This document shows positions 1 through 11,300 of a stretch of 64,000 nt of DNA, in pieces. Position 1 is the stretch's first letter; every line of letters begins with the position of its first letter. The DNA comes from Paracentrotus lividus (lineage: Eukaryota > Echinodermata > Echinoidea > Camarodonta > Echinidae): the NCBI GenBank assembly GCA_940671915.1, contig CALNVZ010002100.1, forward strand, positions 12,271,297-12,335,296, written 5' to 3'. The translations under genes and the position numbers were made by a program. Below the pieces are notes generated by a model. The model saw only the letters and a list, made by a program, of their open reading frames with translations, was not told where the DNA came from and did not search any database.

Positions 1-141
1 GCTCTCATTGTGTGGGCGTCGGCCGCCCTATCTCACCAGAACACACCCGTAAGCTACTAGCCCTGAGGATCAACATCCTAGCTAAAGGGTTCAGTGGGAT
101 CTCAGTTCAAACGCTGGAGAAGCTCATAGCTGCTTTCAATG

Positions 142-2547
142 GTGAGAAATGGTCTTGTTTTTATATATTTTTGTTTGTATACTGTGCGTCCCAGAATAAA
201 GTAAATTACCTCTTAGCTTAAAATTTATAATTTCCGCACCCTTTTTGTTCTTTTGAAAGAGTTACTCATATCCTGTCCAGTGTTATCAGATTTATACCTG
301 TGAAGTGTGCTGTCATGGGTGACTGAACACTTGGGTTTTAAAAAACTGTGTCAAAATTACCTTGTAGGCCTACCCAGTTTAAGAAAAGTCAACTTTGGCT
401 TCCTGATGATTCATTCATTGTTTGAGGTCCTCCTGAATCATTCACAAGGGATAAAAGGTTTATTTGTCTATTGAAATGCATGTTTGTTTGTTTTTAATAT
501 TTTGTTTATACCAAAACCGGGTACAGTGCGATTTTGACAAAGGTTATTTTTAAAAGCCCTGTTCCTCGATCATCCATGGTTCCACAGATGTATTTTATAC
601 CTGAAAATTCAAAACAAATGGAGAAATAAAATAAAAATCTCACACTTATTCTTCTTTCTACACTTGACACTTGAAGGTTTGGTTGACAAGCACTAAAAAA
701 AACTTTTTAAATAAAGCGAGATATACCCTCAATGACGGGCGTAAATCCCGGGGGGATGGGGGGATACATCCCCCCAGATTTTGAGGAGGGGGGCATGGCC
801 TGTACAAACATTTCCCCCCCCCCCAGTTTTCAAGAAAGAAATGGGAAAAAAATACACTAGATAATTATGTTATTGGTTAAAATAGCGCTGTCAATACTAA
901 AAAAATGCCTTTTTAAACTCCAAAAACACCAAAATTTTTCTGCTCGGTCGCTATGCGACCTCGCACTAAGTAACAAACAGTAACCTAAGTATAAAAAGGT
1001 TGGATACACGTCTGTCAAAACCCAATACACCCCTCTCCTCGTCTGGGGACAGACCTTAGGAAAGGGTGTTGTTGACAATCAAAAACATTAATGTAGTTGT
1101 GTGCGGGCTAGGTTGGTGGAGGGCTTATTGGGGCCTGCAGCCCACAAAAATTTCATAGCACAGATTGTGGATTCGTTTTCTATCGTTTTTTAACAAAGCA
1201 TGTAAAATGTATCTTCTAAATGGATACTAAATTATTTTCTGCTCGCGCTTCGCTCTCGCTGATACTAAATATGATTTACAATCTCCAATTTTTAGCACAT
1301 TTGGGCCCGCGCTTCGCGCTCGCATTACCTTTTCCATTACTAAAATGAATAGGAACCAAGGCAGCCATTATGATTCTTAAAAGCATATATTTCAAAGACA
1401 AATTTTCTTCATACCCCCTCCCTCTTCAAATACATTTCTTTTTAGGTCTATATATGCCTCTGATCTAAAGTGTCCCCCTTTTTAAAAGAAAAAGTGCCCT
1501 TTTTTCCATCGAGACCACACTTTCAAATTCGTTACGCCGCCTCTACTGTGTGTTTTTTGTTTCTGTTTTTGTTTTTTGTTGTTTTTTTTTTTCGCGCTCG
1601 CGGAACTATACAGGACCTTCATGCAAAATATATTCAATTTCGACTTAAATTTTCGGCTCGCGCTTCGCGCTCGCTGATAGTAAATAGGAACTACAATGCA
1701 CAAATATCTCAACCTTTACCTTAAAATTTTCGACTTGCGCTTCGCGCTCGCATTACTTTTTCAATTACTAGAATAACTGGAATTAAGGCAGCCATTATGA
1801 TTCTTTAAAGCATACATTCAAAGACAATTTTTTCTGTATCTCTTCGCTCTCCGAATACTATCTCTTAGATCTATGCCTCTGATCTAAGTGTTCCCTTTTT
1901 AAAAAAAAGTGCCCTTTTATCGAGACCCCACTTTCAAATCCATTCTGCCTCTACTATATATTTTGTTTTTCGTTTTTATTATTTTTTTCGCGCTCGCAGT
2001 TACTATACATATAGGACCTTTAATGCACCAATATATCCAATTTCAGCTTAAAATTTTTGGCTCGCGCTTCGCGCTCGCTGATACTAAATAGGAACTATAA
2101 TGCACAAATATTTCCAACTTTTAGGTTAAATTTTCGGCTCGCGCTTCGCGCTCGCATTAGTTTTTTCCATTACTAAAATGAACAGTTGTTCAAGGCAGCC
2201 ATGAGCTAGAAGCCTACATTCAAAGACAAATTTTATTCACACCCTTCTCTCTAATCCGCCACTGCCACTGCTATATGGGTATTAATAAGTTCCTTGTGTC
2301 ACTATAGTGCTTGTGTATGCCAAACAAGATAGCGACAAGTTGGCAAATTATTTCGCTCATCCCCCCCCCCCCCACTCCTCGACACGGATTTACGCCGCTG
2401 CCCTCAATAAACAGATGCCATTCAAAATGCTAATCCAATTTGAATTATGTTAACTTGATGTCAAGCGAATATGAATTTTATCTAAATAATACAAAGTTAT
2501 TTTATTAAGGTTTTTAACATGTTTTAATGTTACACACTCCCATTCAG
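142..2547 (+). other. intron 7 of HAL copy A
   Basis: No coding exon is visible here. The intron holds a non-autonomous hAT element (734-2400) with 8-bp flanking direct repeats. Just inside the intron (about 180-200) is the word GCGTCCCAGAATAAAG. Related CCCAGAAAAAA or CCCACAAAAAA words recur near 39855 and 53455, so this may be the edge of an old repeat. Confidence 0.6.
734..2400. mobile_element. non-autonomous hAT-like element loaded with GCGCTTCGCGCTCGC repeats
   Basis: The element is flanked by perfect 8-bp direct repeats CCCTCAAT at 726-733 and 2401-2408. Its ends are inverted: GACGGGCGTAAATCC on the left, and CACGGATTTACGCCGCTG on the right, which reads CAGCGGCGTAAATCCGTG on the other strand. 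The 8-bp target duplication and CAG-type end point to the hAT superfamily. No transposase reading frame is visible, so it is non-autonomous. The interior has several copies of GGCTCGCGCTTCGCGCTCGC (for example near 1240, 1310, 1655, 1735, 2062 and 2135) in diverged units that also share 'AAGGCAGCCATTATGATTCTT'-like text. Confidence 0.7.
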
Positions 2548-5084
2548 CTTCATGTCTGTCAGTGGTGCCATGCAAGGGAACTGTAGGAGCAGCGGGGACC
2601 TGGCTCCGTTGTCCCATCTTGCGCTAGGCATGATGGAGAGGCAAGATTGTGAGCCCCAAGAGTGGATACGCTGATGCCAAAATGTACGTTATTGCAATAC
2701 ATCCATTTGCTATTTTTTAAATTGCATCCATGAAGGGATGGAATTCTGGTACAATCCGCATTAATTGCAGCACAAACTGTCGTACAATAATGTATTGAAT
2801 GCGAGGTGAAAATTGATTTTCACCAATGTCCCACAATTTGTACACAATTCCTTTCTTACCACCAAAGATATAACTTTTTAGAATGAAATAGATACGTTGT
2901 GAACATCTCATAGTCTTAACATCATATATCAGTCAGCAAAATGCATTGAAAATTTTGTTGAATGCATGCTTCCTCCTGTTAATGACATGTATTTGCATTT
3001 TCTTGAGTAAAACAAGTTCAGGATTTATCCTGTAGATTCCAATCTAGAATATTTTCAAAATATTATAACAAGTCTTTACAGTCTTATCGTCTATGGGTCA
3101 CTATAAAGCACTTGAAAATATTATAATTTATTATATGTATACATGTATAACAATATATAGACTGCCAACCTGTCAATATATAAACACCTTTGAATAGGTT
3201 AAAGATTCTTGAATATATTTCAATATTGTTAACAAATAACAAATAACAAATAAATTGAAACCAATGGCTTAAGGTATATGTGAAGAAAAAACAATAAAAA
3301 GGAACAAACTCAATTCTTAATTTCTATGTATTTATCTCAATTGCAGATTCTAACAGCTCATGGATTAACACCTATTAAACTTGAACCCAAAGAGGTATTA
3401 GTTTATAAAATTGCTTTACAGTTTGATGTCATTTTTCAGGATTCTGTTTTTAAAGCCAGTTCTTTTTTCATGCCTCATCTTATGTAGTTTAGTTGGATAA
3501 GCGACACCTTCTTTTTTGTTCTTGAAACATTTTTATTTTATTTTGAATGGAATGTCAGCCTAAAATATATGATTTATCAAAAGGTTACATTTAAAGATTT
3601 GATGATATGTATTCAATATTTTGTTTTAAAAGCTTGATTAGACCACATGATTGCAGTTCATTACAATTTGTATATAGGAAAAAAAAATCATGTTTGTATC
3701 AAGAACCACTTGGATAAGTAAGATTTAACTGACATAAACCAACCTGTGTGTGGAGGATGAAAATTAGCTAGTAACGTAATGATTATACTCTCCTTTTTTA
3801 TGCAGGGCATAGCACTCAATAATGGCACTCAACTCATAAATCACTTGGAGCAGAAGGTACATTTGATGGCTTATTATAAAAATTCATTATTTGTATATTT
3901 GATATACTTAACTTACACACAATTTCAATTTAAAATGGTAAAAATATATTAGAAATAAATACCTCAAAATTAAGCTCCCATGTCCCACAATCAGGGAAAT
4001 CCCTCAAAAACCTTTTTTCTTTATTAGTCAAAGTAAAAAATTTACCTGGACAAATCCTGTTGCATATGTAACATAACAAAAATAGAGATTTTTGTTTTAT
4101 ATAGAAATGGAATATAAATTGATTTATTGAATCAAATTACCTTCTTGATTTCTTCATTCCATTTTATATTCACAATTGAAATTAATTTATAGGAAATATT
4201 TTTATCAGCCACTTTAAAATAATAAAAGATAAACATGAATAATGAAAAAATGACTGATATCAAAATCCCTAAATTTTCATTTTGATAGCTGTGGAGCGAG
4301 CATATGCCATTGCTCGCCAGGCAGATGTGGTTGCAGCACTTACTTCTTGAGGTCCTGAAAGGAACAACTACAGCCTTTGAGAGTTGTAAGTTTCATTTAA
4401 GAATATTAAAACAAAAGGTTGCAATCACTTGCACAAATTTCAGCCTGACTAGTTTACAAATAGATTGATTGATTTGTGCCTCTATATGAACTCTTTGTAG
4501 CCAATGCAATGTTTGAAGTGAGTGCAAAATTTTAAACATTTTGAAATTTAGGCACACACTTCACGACTTGTTCACAAATACTTGCGTACTTGCATGAATC
4601 CTACAGCATTTTGTTAACCAGTAGTGGGCCCAAATTTGTGCAATTGACAAAAGGCAATAAACTGGTGGCAGCGGTGTGATATACTGAATAACCATAAGCT
4701 AAGGTAGGATGATGAATAGAAAATGGAATTGATAGAAGAGTTTATCACCAGTATAAAGAAAATACAAGGACTAAATATTAATTCACCATTTTACTCTTTT
4801 AAGAAGCATCCTTAATTGGTCGGGAATTGGTTTACCAATGGATATCGAGCTTGAATTCAAGTTGCTCTCCTTGATAATAATAAAACCTAATGTTCAAGAA
4901 AAATACCAAATCGTTGTTCTTAATTTGACAGGTATCCACGTGCTAGACCTCACAAGGGTCAGCAATTGGTTGCAAGGCGAATCAATCCGTTGCTTCATTC
5001 TGAGGTGCATCCATCTGAGATCTCCATCAGTCATCGGTTTTGTGATCGGGTCCAGGATGCTTACACCTTAGATGCTGCCCTCAG
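2548..5084 (+). pseudogene. HAL: HAL copy A exons 8-12, indel-damaged block
   Basis: These are the five exons that carry the MIO cofactor loop and the substrate-binding arm. Exon 9 (3347-3394, ILTAHGLTPIKLEPKE) is open, but all four of its codon differences from copy B change the amino acid. Exon 8 has the GASGDLAP region with a one-base deletion at the Ala-Ser-Gly. Exon 10 lacks one base near its end. Exon 11 gains a T, giving ACT TCT TGA in place of ACT CTT GAG. Exon 12 is short by one base at each end of its body and its donor reads CAG-TATG. The block lies exactly between two repeat elements, 734-2400 and 5285-7976. Confidence 0.8.
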
Positions 5085-5284
5085 TATGATGATTAGGACT
5101 TTCATGGTTTCTGTAGGGGAAAGTTATCGTGGAACCTTTCATGGTCTCTTAAGTGATGCTGCACTTGCTCGAGCTTGACATGTGTGGATCAAGGAGATCA
5201 CCAGGGGGAAATAAACCCAAATCTTCCAGGGCGAAGTTGACACTGCACTAACTTGAACGGAAAAGCTTTACAATCTCATCTCAT

Positions 5285-7790
5285 AGGCTTCGGAACCGGG
5301 GGGCTTGGGGGGCACAGCCCCCCCAAAAAAAATATTGGGGGGGGGCTCAGATATCATTGAGCCCCCAATATTTTTGATGCCATAAAGATATCGGCCATCT
5401 CCCTTATGATATAATCATATTTGATTCAGAGAATATATAACCCCAAGATTTTCAACCTTATTATTATTTTTATTTATTTATTTATTTATTTTTTTGCGGG
5501 GTGGGGGCCCTGAGACATCATTAAGCCCCTCCCATAATTTTAATGAGGCTCAGATATCATTGGATTTCCCACGATATTTTTTAATAAGACGCTGATATTT
5601 CAGGGCTCTATTGACAAATTTTTTTGGCTCGCGCTGCGCGCTCACACATTTTTAATAACAATTTCTTTTTTGATAGGAACAAGGGGTCCCTACTATCTTG
5701 ATTGGGGATCAGTAATTGCGCTCTGGTGTTTCGGGGGGGGGGGAGGAGGCTTCATTATTTTTGACTCCCCCTTCTGCTCATAATTTATTTTGAAATGCTC
5801 ATATTTCATTTTTCTCTTGACAATTTTTTTTTTTTCAGCTCACACTGCGTGCTCGCATGTCTTTCTGTTTAAACTTTTTCTAAATATAGGAACAAGGGGT
5901 CCCTACTATCTTCTTGGCGGATCCAGGTGGCTGAAGCGGCCGCCCCCCCCCCTCTATTGGCGGCGCAAAAATAAAAGAAAAAAGTGAAAAGAGGAGAAAA
6001 ATAAGAGAAAAGAAGGAAAAAGTAAGGAGAGGAGAAATAGGAAGATTAAAAGTGAAAACAGTAGGACAAAATAAAGAAGAAAATAAAGCCAGGTAACCAT
6101 ATCAAAAGTTTTTCGATCGCTGTTCGCCTCACATTACTTGATTAAATCATGTTCATGTGAGGATTAAAAAAAGTGCTTAAAATATTTCAGCTCTCACTCT
6201 GCACTCGGATTACTTTGTCTTATCTGTCTGATGAGATATTTTTATCCTCTTTTTGAGCACATAGCGCTCAAAATGTAAAGCTTTGTGGTCAATATATAAA
6301 AAAATTTCAGCCCGCGCTTTGCCGCTCACATTATTGTTTAATGAGAAGTGTCTTCTAGAACCGTTTTCTAGGTTATATATAAAAAAATTTCAGCTCGCGC
6401 TTCGCGCTCGAAACGTTTAATGACTTTATCATAAGTATCTTTTTCATTAGCTGATTAGCGTAGCACAAAAAACGCTAAAAAATGCACTGCTTTTAGGTTG
6501 ATATAAAAAAAAATTCGGCTCGCGCTTCGCGCTCGCATTGTCTAATTAGGTGAGAATTTTCTTTATGAGCATAGCACCAAAAATGCTTAAAAATGCACTA
6601 TTTTCAGGTTGATATATCAAAAATTTTCGGCTCGCGCTTCGCGCTCGCATTATTCAATGAGATATCTTTCTCATTAGGGTAGCACAAAAAACGCTTAAAA
6701 TGCACTCGCATTGTTTAATGGGGTATCTTTTCCATTAGGGTAGCACAAAAAACGCTAAAAATGCACTGCTTTCAGGTTATATAAAAAAAATCGGCTCGCG
6801 CTTCGCGCTCGCATTGATTAATTAAGTAAGTATTTTCTTGATGAGCATAGCACCAAAAATGCACTATTTTCAGGTTGATAATATTAACAAAATTTTGGGC
6901 TCGCGCTTCGCGCTCGCATTGTTTAAGGAGATAAGTATCTTTTTCATTAGTGTTGCACAAAAAAAAACGCTTAAAATGCACTGTTTTCGATGATATGTAT
7001 AAAAAATTCGGCTCGCGCTTCGCGCTCGCATTGTTTAATTAGGTGAGAATTTTCTTTATGAGCATAGCACCAAAAATGCTTAAAAATGCACTATTTTCAG
7101 GTTGATATATCAAAAATTTTCGGCTCGCACTTCGCGCTCGCATTATTCAGTGAGATATCTTTTTCATTAGGGTAGCACAAAAAAACGCTTAAAATGCACT
7201 CGCATTGTTTAATGAGATATCTTTTTCATTAGGGTAGCACAAAAAACGCTAAAAATGCACTATTTTCAGGTTGATAATATTAACAAAATTTTGGGCTCGC
7301 GCTTCGCGCTCGCATTGTTTAAGGAGATTAGTATCTTTTTCATTAGTGTTGCACAAAAAAAAACGCTTAAAATGCACTGTTTTCAGTTGATATATGTATA
7401 AAACAATTCGGCTCGCGCTTCGCGCTCGCATCGTTTAAATAGGTGAGAATTTTCTTTATGAGCATAGCACCGAAAATGCTTAAAAATGCACTATTTTCAG
7501 GTTGATATATCAAAAGTTTTCGGCTCGCGTTTCGCGCTCGCATTGTTTAATGAGATATCTTTTTCATTAGGGTAACACAAAAAACGCTTAAAATGCACTG
7601 TTTTCAGGTTGATATATATAAAAAAAAAATCGGCTCGCGCTTCGCGCTCGCATTGTTTAATTAAGTATCTTCTTCAGGAACATATCACCAAAAATGCTTA
7701 ATAATGCACAGTTTTCAGGTTGAATTATCAAAAATTTTTGGCTCCCCTTACGATTTTTTTCCTAGCTCGTGCTTCGCGTTCGCATATCAT
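5285..7790. repeat. GCTCGCGCTTCGCGCTCGC minisatellite cluster
   Basis: The left edge has the G/C-stretch text AACCGGGGGGCTTGGGGGG followed by repeated 'CAGATATCATTGAGCCCC'-like words. Then come two copies of GGAACAAGGGGTCCCTACTA (near 5678 and 5888). From about 6090 to 7760 there is an array of at least eleven units of roughly 105-170 bases. Each unit has GGCTCGCGCTTCGCGCTCGC, an AT-rich part with 'GAGCATAGCACCAAAAATGC' or 'GGTAGCACAAAAAACGC', and 'TGCACTATTTTCAGGTTGAT'. The unit matches the repeat carried by the element at 734-2400, so it is probably a relative, but I found no clear right terminus or target duplication. Confidence 0.75.
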
Positions 7791-7896
7791 TAGGGCCTAT
7801 TCATAAGGAAAATAATAAAGCATACAAGAAGGTATTCATAGAATTTTAGATCATAATCAGCTTATTAGGCCTAGGCCTAGATATACTATTTTTTTT

Positions 7897-7900
<4 letters not shown>

Positions 7901-7976
<76 letters not shown>
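7901..7976. repeat. poly(A) tract of about 76 bases
   Basis: This is an uninterrupted run of A directly after the minisatellite cluster and before the clean exons of HAL copy A. Such runs are hard to assemble, so a join error here is possible. Confidence 0.9.
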
Positions 7977-7978
<2 letters not shown>

Positions 7979-8334
7979 TGAAAAGAAGACTTAGTCAGCA
8001 CCGCCTATATTAATTAGAAGTTCCCAGTATCAAAACCAGGTAAAAATTTACTAAGCACCTTATAGAGACTTAAGAGCTGTATGTCTACTGGTTGCTTATC
8101 TTCAAGCATTTATATTCCTGCTCCATTATTTCGTATTAGGTTTGTTAAATACCATCTTATTTTGTAAATTACACTGGGAAAAGGTAACATCATAATGCAT
8201 ACAGTACTCAACTTTAGTTTGATATCTTTTACCATTTCCTTGCATAAAGAATGGGAGCCATAGTATCAGATGATTTATATTTAGTCTCTTGAAAAAATTT
8301 AACAAATATTGTTTACTTATCCTGCTGTTCACAG

Positions 8335-11300
8335 GTGCATGGCGTGGTATGGGATACGATTGAGTTTGTCAAAGGAATCATTACCACAGAGATGAATAGT
8401 GCCACAGACAACCCTGTATCCTTCGAAGTCATAACAATATTTTCTTTCAGTAATTCCTATGATCTGTGACAACTATTCAGCAACCAATTGTCATCTTTAA
8501 AGTTTATGACTTGGGATAAATACAAGATGTGTTATGGGGTTATGACTGGGACTGAGGTATTGTTGGATGCTAAACTAATTACTGATACACGCAGAAGTCT
8601 AACAGTTCAAAACAATATTTTTTTTTCTGATTAAAGGTATTGTACAAAGATTTTCAGATACCAGTAATATATTTTTTGCAAACTACTTTTTTCTAATAGC
8701 ACATGTATATCCTTTTGATAATATTTTTCCTGAGCCATATCAATATTAGATGGTGTTTTCAGACCAGCATGAGATCTTATCTGCAGGAAACTTCCATGGA
8801 GAATATCCAGCCAAGGTAGGATATCTGACCTGTACATTGATTTGTTTTGATTGAATAAAACACTTAAATAAAAAAAAATTTAAAAAAAATAAATAAAAAA
8901 AATTATACATTGGCCACAGAAGGTGGTACCAGAAGCATCATGTTGTCTAGCTTTTTTGTGCATCCTGCTTATCTACTTTTGTATCATATCAAAATCCGCA
9001 TAAGATATGAACTTCAAGAGGTTTATGATATAGTACATGTATGTATTAACTTAAGAAAACAATCTGATTAGACTTTGGAGGATTTCACAGAGGTCAACTT
9101 GTAAAATTCTGTGAATTTGGCTATTGTGTTTTCTTAAGGTCTACTTGAGATATAAACACCAAACTTGATAATATGTAGCATGTATTACCACATGAAGATA
9201 TCTGATCAGATTTTGTAGAATGCAGTTCAAAGGCTAAGGATTAAAAGGGGTCAAAATCTCCCTGTGTCAGGCTATTGTTGATATATTTTTTCATATTTGT
9301 GTTCAGGTCTTGGATTACCTTGCAATCGGGATCCATGAACTTGCTAGTATCAGTGAGCGTCGTATTGAGAGACTCGTCAACCCACGTAAGCAGTATTTTC
9401 ACTTTATGTTATGTTATGTATCTCTCTTATTTTTCTTTAACTAGAAATACAAAATACCATGTGACATCAATTTTTATAAGTGGCTTTTACATAGCAGAAG
9501 GAAGTGCAAAGATGAATATATTTTTAGAAATTTTATGAAATAGAGTGTGAGTGTTTCCATTACATTATTAATTAAGAAATATTCATAACAAAGTCACACA
9601 TGTACATACATACAAAATTGATAAATAAATAATATACATTAATTTATATCATTGCCAATGTATGAAATATGTTTCAATTAAAGATGTCATAAAAATGAAA
9701 TAAGGAGAACTTCAAAAGAAGTTGTAGTGACTGCAGAGCTACCTTGACTTCTTCAATTTTATAAATCTTTATAAGTCTTTAGCTTATGAAATAGCATTAT
9801 AAGAAACTTAAATGTTTTATTTTGGGGTTTGTCTTTTGTAAGATCTGAGTGAACTGCCTGCTTTCTTGACAAAGGAAGCTGGTCTTAACTCTGGTTTTAT
9901 GATAGCACACTGTACAGCTGCCGCCTTGGGTGAGTGTCAACTTTTACTTCATTTTCTTCTTTTAAAAAATATCTAAAGGGGAAGTATCATGGTGGGAATA
10001 TGTACTTAAACAGCTTTAAAAATAGTTTAAATAAATATTCATTTTAAAAATAATGATTGACAAGATAACCTATAAATGAATTAATAAGAAGTAGACAGCG
10101 ATAATGTATTATATGCCAATTTATTTATTTATTTACTCAAATTTTTTACGGTACCTCTGTCTTCGTCAGGAGTATTTACAATGAAAAGTACCAGGGAGAG
10201 CATTCTCAGCAGGTGCATGTAGTTGCTATGACAGCTGGCTGAGGATGCGCTCCCTTCACAGATACAACTAAAGACATGCTTAGTGATAATGAACAGAGAT
10301 ACGGATTCTTAGGTAACAATACATTGAATTATTGCAACACAATAACAAATTTAAATACAAATCTGATAATTAAACAATGTTATGAGAAGTCTTGTCATTT
10401 CTCGTCCTGTCTTGTTGTGAATTAAATATTTTACGAATATATACGAGCCTTGCTCAATGATGGCACACTTTTTTATGAATTGCTTGTTTTCACATAAAAA
10501 AGGAATGACCATCTGAGTTGTGCTTTTGCTTGGATGCACTGTTTATACTTTTATCATATTAATAAAATAAATCTGTGTTTTATTTCAGTTTCTGAGAACA
10601 AGGTATTGACTCATCCCAGCTCAGTAGATTCTCTGTCAACTAGTGCTGCTCAAGAGGACCATGTTTCTATGGGGGGCTTTGCAGCCAGGAAGTGCTTGGA
10701 AGTTGTGGAGCATGTTGAACAAGGTGAATAAGCAAACAACAACTATACCACTTTTGCCAATGATTTTGAATTGCCTTATAAAAGAGTATATTGATAATAA
10801 ATTTTGTGTAGCTTTATTTATCGGCAAAACATTCAAAGGCACCTAGATGGCTCCCTATATGTCACATTTTATTCACATCATTATCCTTATTGTTGATATT
10901 CTTGGCAATTAATCTTTGGTAATGTTGTTGATGATTATGCTGATGTGCGAATTGGTTGTGGAACTTAAAATTTTTAGTGTTAATTGCAAGTAGGCCTATA
11001 TTGATTGGACCGAATAAAATTGCTAACATGAATATTATCACATAAAAAATCCCATAAAAACCAAGTAGTTTATGTCTCAAAGTGTTTGTGATAAATCCTT
11101 TTTTTTTTTTTTTTAGATTGTACTTTTCATCAATTGTATGCTGTTGCTATAGTCAGAAAACTTGGAATCACAAAAAATATGAAATGTTTAGAAGAGGTGA
11201 ACAAAATTGCCATAATGTTAGAAACAGCAGGCCTTAATAGTCCTGCTTCTTATGTTGGCTTCTTATCAAATGCAGATTAAACGGAAAGGCTTTGAAGGTA

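Larger units (their letters stand above)
5085..8334 (+). other. intron 12 of HAL copy A
   Basis: The intron is almost filled by the repeat cluster 5285-7790 and the poly(A) tract 7901-7976. It corresponds to the much shorter intron 34433-35347 of copy B. No exon candidate was seen. Confidence 0.6.

Noticed and set aside
1482-1724. Overlapping frames on both strands (76 and 84 codons)
   Set aside because: Both come from poly(T) and GCGCTTCGCGC repeat text inside the hAT-like element.
5640-7760. Possible CRISPR-like regularly spaced repeat array
   Set aside because: The spacers are themselves repeated, unit length varies, and the gene context is clearly animal. It is a minisatellite.
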